9,072 nucleotides of DNA from Bacillota bacterium (GTDB taxonomy: Bacteria; Bacillota; GCA-003054495; Carboxydocellales; JAJZTU01). This document shows positions 6,577-9,072 of the stretch, one piece after another. The notes below the pieces were generated by a model, which worked only from the letters and a program-made list of their open reading frames with translations, was not told where the DNA came from and searched no databases. The translations under genes and the position numbers were made by a program. The stretch covers positions 1-9,072 of the forward strand of contig JAJZTU010000129.1 of NCBI GenBank assembly GCA_021848765.1. The letters are read 5' to 3'. Within the stretch, counting starts at the first letter, position 1, and each line of letters begins with the position of its first letter.

Positions 6577-6771
6577 ATGACCAGGAAGAACAAAGCTGAT
6601 TTTCCCATGAACCCTGCCTTAAAGCGGTTCCAGTATGAAGTAGCCTCTGAAATCGGTATTACCGGCCTGGGTGAACAGCAGGTAGACGTCTTGGCGAAAA
6701 CGGATCTGAGTCCGGAACAAACTCCCGGTAGAGCGGCTGTCAAAGGCCAAATTAACCCCGGCCGGCGCTAA
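6577..6771 (+). CDS. Atypical SASP-like small protein with a divergent C-terminal half
   Basis: This 64-residue protein has the N-terminal half of an alpha/beta SASP: an NPALKRFQYEVASEIGI segment with the GPR site at Glu21-Val22-Ala23. The second half lacks the conserved GSVGG...MVxxM DNA-contacting segment and is instead a Pro-, Gln- and Arg-containing tail ending QINPGRR. No simple frame change restores the family C-terminus. The start is ATG 6577, with AAAGGAGGT at 6561-6569. The gene lies between clear SASP genes on the same strand. It may be a degenerate copy, a GPR substrate with another role, or an amino-acid reserve. No promoter of its own is evident. Confidence 0.75.
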   Translation: MTRKNKADFPMNPALKRFQYEVASEIGITGLGEQQVDVLAKTDLSPEQTPGRAAVKGQINPGRR

Positions 6772-6854
6772 ATTCGATGATTTTGAAAAAAATCCAGCCA
6801 AAAAGGGAAATGGAAAAGTTACCAGCCAGTTGCTAAGGCCCACAGAAAGTACCT

Positions 6855-6884
6855 GTATACAATGTCCTGAACCAGAGGATAATA
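6855..6884 (+). promoter_or_regulatory. Probable sigma-G promoter of the tandem SASP genes
   Basis: GTATA (6855-6859), 18 bases, GATAATA (6878-6884), ending 32 bases before the start of the third SASP gene. It is identical in both boxes and spacing to the site before fixC. The fourth SASP gene, 39 bases after the third, has no such site and is probably co-transcribed. Confidence 0.5.
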
Positions 6885-6916
6885 AGAACACCAAGAGGAA
6901 AAGGAGGTGAAACAAA

Positions 6917-7135
6917 ATGCCGAGAAATACTAACAAAACCGCTGTACCCGGAGCAGCCAAAGCTCTCGACCAATTCAAGTATGAAATTGCCAACGAGATT
7001 GGGCTGACTGGTCGAATCCAAACCGCCGGATGGGAAAACATGACTTCCCGTGAATGTGGCAGTGTTGGTGGCTGGATGACCAAAAAGATGGTGCAAATGG
7101 CTGAGCAAGCTCTGGCAGGTAACACTCAAGGATAA
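6917..7135 (+). CDS. Alpha/beta-type small acid-soluble spore protein
   Basis: This is a 72-residue canonical alpha/beta SASP: a short polar N-terminus, the conserved ALDQFKYEIANEIGL helix with the GPR site at Glu23-Ile24-Ala25, a GWENMTSRECGSVGG turn, and a MTKKMVQMAEQAL helix. The protein binds and stiffens DNA in the spore core in an A-like form and supplies amino acids after germination. A Cys in RECGSVGG is usual for clostridial members. The start is ATG 6917 after AAGGAGGTGA. It is nearly identical to the next gene, a tandem duplicate. Confidence 0.96.
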   Translation: MPRNTNKTAVPGAAKALDQFKYEIANEIGLTGRIQTAGWENMTSRECGSVGGWMTKKMVQMAEQALAGNTQG

Positions 7136-7174
7136 CATTCGTACCAAAAATAAGTACTACGGAGGTGTGTTAAG

Positions 7175-7405
7175 ATGCCAGGAGGAGGACGTAACACAAA
7201 TCAACCCGCAGTTCCCGGTGCTGCCCGTGCCCTTGACCAGTTCAAGTACGAAATCGCTAACGAAATCGGCTTGACTAGCAAGATTCAGACTCAAGGCTGG
7301 GAGAACATGACCTCTCGTGAATGTGGTAGTGTTGGTGGCTGGATGACCAAAAAGATGGTGCAAATGGCTGAACAAGCCCTGGCCAGTCAAACCACCACCC
7401 GGTAA
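7175..7405 (+). CDS. Alpha/beta-type small acid-soluble spore protein (tandem paralogue)
   Basis: This 76-residue paralogue of the preceding gene has four extra N-terminal residues (MPGGGRN) and a TTTR tail. The GPR site is Glu26-Ile27-Ala28. From the MTSRECGSVGG turn to the C-terminal helix, the protein is identical to its neighbour, and the DNA differs at only 3 of 65 bases (7319-7383 against 7052-7116). The start is ATG 7175 with GGAGGTG just upstream. It has the same DNA-binding spore role. It is the last plus-strand gene before the convergent gpr. Confidence 0.96.
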   Translation: MPGGGRNTNQPAVPGAARALDQFKYEIANEIGLTSKIQTQGWENMTSRECGSVGGWMTKKMVQMAEQALASQTTTR

Positions 7406-7418
7406 GTAAGCAGTTCCC

Positions 7419-7449
7419 GTGTTTCGCGGTTTCCGTGTTCGCGGTTTCC
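7419..7449. repeat. Short imperfect tandem repeat
   Basis: Two adjacent units of the form GTGTT(T)CGCGGTTTCC occupy 7419-7434 (16 bases) and 7435-7449 (15 bases), differing by one T. They lie between the last SASP stop and the terminator. No function is apparent; slippage is the likely origin. Confidence 0.75.
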
Positions 7450-7459
7450 ATAGAGGCTA

Positions 7460-7498
7460 AAACTGACAGGCATACCCGCCTGTCAGTTTGTATTTTAG
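7460..7498. terminator. Bidirectional terminator between the SASP cluster and gpr
   Basis: AAACTGACAGGC (7460-7471) pairs perfectly over 12 bp with GCCTGTCAGTTT (7478-7489) around a six-base loop. T-rich sequence follows on the plus strand (GTATTTTAG), and TTTTAG follows on the minus strand, so one hairpin can end both the SASP and the gpr transcripts. Confidence 0.85.
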
Positions 7499-7511
7499 CA
7501 GGCCTAAAACT

Positions 7512-8498
7512 TCAGTGCAGATATTTGGCGGCTTCCTGGGCATCTATTGCAGGATGCAAGGCCATGGTAATACCGCTGGCAATAATCTTGGAAATATTGG
7601 TAATTAATTCATCTACTTCCTTTGGTGTTACCATCAGGTTTCCGGCAAAGGGCTTTAAAACCTTGTCCAGGATTTCCTGAACCGCTTCCGGGCGCAAGTT
7701 CTTGTACATCTGATACAGAGTAGGGCTGGTTTTGAATTCTTCCATCAGTTGGTTTATAGCGCTGTGGGCTATCAGGGCAGCGTGGACTACTGTGGGAACG
7801 CCAATCGCAATTACAGGTACGCCCATGATCTCCTGATTAATGCCAGGCCTGCGGTTACCCAGCCCGGAGCCGGGGTTGATTCCGGTGTCAGCCAACTGGA
7901 TTGTAGTGGCAATCCGTTCCACACTGCCCGCAGCCAGGGCGTCAACGGCAATCACCAAATCCGGATGAACCCTGTCCACTACTCCCTTGATTATCTCCGC
8001 GGTCTCAATTCCCGTGATTCCCAAGACACCGGGAGACAGGGCGCACACAGGGCGCAGGTTGCCGCTTAATTCCTGGGGGGCATATTCATGCAGGTGCCGG
8101 GTTACCAGGCTGTACTTGATAACATGAGGCCCCAGGGCATCCGGAGTTGCATTCCAATTGCCCAGGCCGACTAAAAGTACGGTACTGTTATCCCGGAGTT
8201 GCAGTATTTCGCCCAGTTTCCGGGCCAGAATTTCACTGACCTCCCGGTGAATATCCTTATTGTTTTCCCTGATTCCGGGGGCTTCGATAGTAATATAATT
8301 ACCTACCGGTTTGCCCATAGTTTGTTCCGCTTGTTTTTCTACAACTTCTACAGTTGTGACAGCGCTGTGGTTGTATCTTTCGCGGTCCACACGTACTCCC
8401 GGAATTTCCTGGCCGGTTTCCCCCCGGACAATTTCATGAGCCTCCAAGGCAAGATCCAGATTAATATTATAATAAGTAAAAAGCTCCCTTGTTTTCAT
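7512..8498 (-). CDS. gpr: Germination protease GPR
   Basis: This is a 328-residue GPR, about 40 residues shorter than the Bacillus enzymes. GPR is an unusual aspartic-type endopeptidase. It is made in the forespore as an inactive zymogen, trims its own N-terminus, and at germination cuts SASPs within their E-(I/V/F)-A site. The conserved aspartates are Asp120 (in GLGNWNATPDALGP, 111-124) and Asp186 (in AVDALAAG), matching the catalytic Asp127 and Asp193 of the Bacillus enzyme with a constant offset of 7. The self-processing region LDLALEAHE sits near residues 14-22, and the GVP-VxHAALI block follows near residue 234. The start is ATG 8496-8498 with AAGGAG upstream. Its likely substrates are the four SASP genes converging on it. 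A forespore-type promoter is seen at 8536-8564. Confidence 0.96.
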   Translation of the reverse strand: MKTRELFTYYNINLDLALEAHEIVRGETGQEIPGVRVDRERYNHSAVTTVEVVEKQAEQTMGKPVGNYITIEAPGIRENNKDIHREVSEILARKLGEILQLRDNSTVLLVGLGNWNATPDALGPHVIKYSLVTRHLHEYAPQELSGNLRPVCALSPGVLGITGIETAEIIKGVVDRVHPDLVIAVDALAAGSVERIATTIQLADTGINPGSGLGNRRPGINQEIMGVPVIAIGVPTVVHAALIAHSAINQLMEEFKTSPTLYQMYKNLRPEAVQEILDKVLKPFAGNLMVTPKEVDELITNISKIIASGITMALHPAIDAQEAAKYLH

Positions 8499-8535
8499 AA
8501 TTTATAGCTCCTTCCCGCAGCTTTTCCCCAAATAA

Positions 8536-8564
8536 TAAGATTTCCAAAACGGAGATAATTATGC
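8536..8564 (-). promoter_or_regulatory. Probable sigma-F/sigma-G promoter of gpr
   Basis: On the minus strand, GCATA (8560-8564), 17 bases, then AATCTTA (8536-8542), the latter preceded by GG. The GG upstream of the -10 is typical of sigma-F sites, and Bacillus gpr uses both sigma-F and sigma-G. The -35 sequence and spacing equal those of sspF; the -10 is 5 of 7. It ends 37 bases before the start codon. Confidence 0.45.
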
Positions 8565-8657
8565 TTTTCCGCTTATTTCAATATTTTTTTTTGCTTAGGA
8601 GAAACTAAGGCTCAAACCGGCTTGCTTTTTGTAGACTGAAAACAAGGGGTGTCAAGA

Positions 8658-9072
8658 TTGCTGGATATTATTGTGCGAACTCTGTTAATTTATGTGATAG
8701 TCCTTGTGGTCATTCGCCTGATGGGAAAACGGGAAATCGGCCAGCTCTCCACCTTTGACTTTGTAGTCTCGGTAATTGTGGCTGAATTGGCCGCCATCCC
8801 GATGGAGGAAATGGACAAACCGCTGCTGGAAGGTATTGTCCCCATTCTGGTAGTAGTTGCGGCCGAAATCCTGCTTGCTTTCCTGGCCCTAAAAAGCATG
8901 TGGCTCAGGGGGGTTATTGACGGCAAACCTTCGGTAATCGTCGCTAACGGGGAATTGCAAATTGCCGAAATGCGCAGGTGCCGGTACAATCTCGAGGACC
9001 TGTTGACCCAACTGAGAGAAAAGGGAATTCCCGACCCTTCGCATGTTAATTATGCCCTTCTGGAGACTTCTG
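8658..9072 (+). CDS. DUF421 (YetF-like) membrane protein, partial
   Basis: The first 138 codons of a DUF421 protein run off the right edge of the window. The N-terminus holds about three hydrophobic membrane segments (residues near 3-20, 33-48 and 58-77), with the family signature RLMGKREIGQLSTFDFVVSV between the first two. The soluble DUF421 domain begins at WLRGVIDGKPSVIVANG and continues to the edge with LEDLLTQLREKGIPD. The start is TTG 8658-8660 with AAGGGGTG about 8 bases upstream. It is divergent from gpr across 159 bases in which I see no clear promoter for this gene. Some DUF421 proteins affect spore inner-membrane permeability and heat resistance, so a spore role is possible but not shown here. 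Confidence 0.9.
   Translation, partial: MLDIIVRTLLIYVIVLVVIRLMGKREIGQLSTFDFVVSVIVAELAAIPMEEMDKPLLEGIVPILVVVAAEILLAFLALKSMWLRGVIDGKPSVIVANGELQIAEMRRCRYNLEDLLTQLREKGIPDPSHVNYALLETS

Noticed and set aside
1..9072. tRNA, rRNA genes or CRISPR arrays
   Set aside because: None of the conserved tRNA or rRNA sequences and no regularly spaced direct repeats were seen.

Overview
The window looks like a chromosomal segment from an anaerobic, endospore-forming Firmicute, most likely a Peptococcaceae/Desulfotomaculum-like clostridium. The reasons are four small acid-soluble spore protein (SASP) genes, the germination protease gene gpr, the rpmB / asp23-fakA-degV neighbourhood typical of Firmicutes, a two-gene fixCX set, strong AGGAGG ribosome binding sites and frequent GTG/TTG starts. 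The genus is inferred, not proven.

Left end (1-342): no convincing gene. Positions 52-285 form a long imperfect inverted repeat that can fold into one branched structure with two internal hairpins carrying the same loop. It lies just past the stop of degV and may be a mobile-element remnant or a structured RNA.

Minus-strand housekeeping block (343-3509): a DUF1858 protein with its own terminator, then asp23 (yloU-like), fakA (yloV-like) and degV/fakB. FakB binds a fatty acid and FakA phosphorylates it, so the two form a functional pair. As written, fakA is broken by a single missing base after codon 85 (between 2627 and 2628).

Divergent from this block, rpmB (ribosomal protein L28) has a good sigma-A promoter and a terminator.

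Plus-strand block from 4017: fixC, fixX and a ferritin-like di-iron protein make a compact operon without fixA/fixB in view. It is followed by four SASP genes (an sspF-like gene, an atypical SASP with an unrelated C-terminal half, and two tandem near-identical alpha/beta SASPs). These converge on gpr, whose product degrades SASPs at germination. A shared two-way terminator separates the last SASP gene from gpr. A partial DUF421 (YetF-like) membrane protein gene, divergent from gpr, runs off the right edge.

The most interesting signal is regulatory. The fixC upstream region carries GTATA-N18-GATAATA, identical in sequence and spacing to a site upstream of the third SASP gene. sspF and gpr carry the related GCATA-N17 pattern. 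All four sites end 30-37 bases before their start codon and resemble forespore sigma-G/sigma-F promoters. This suggests that the FixCX/ferritin-like operon is part of a forespore gene cluster, a link I do not recall being described.
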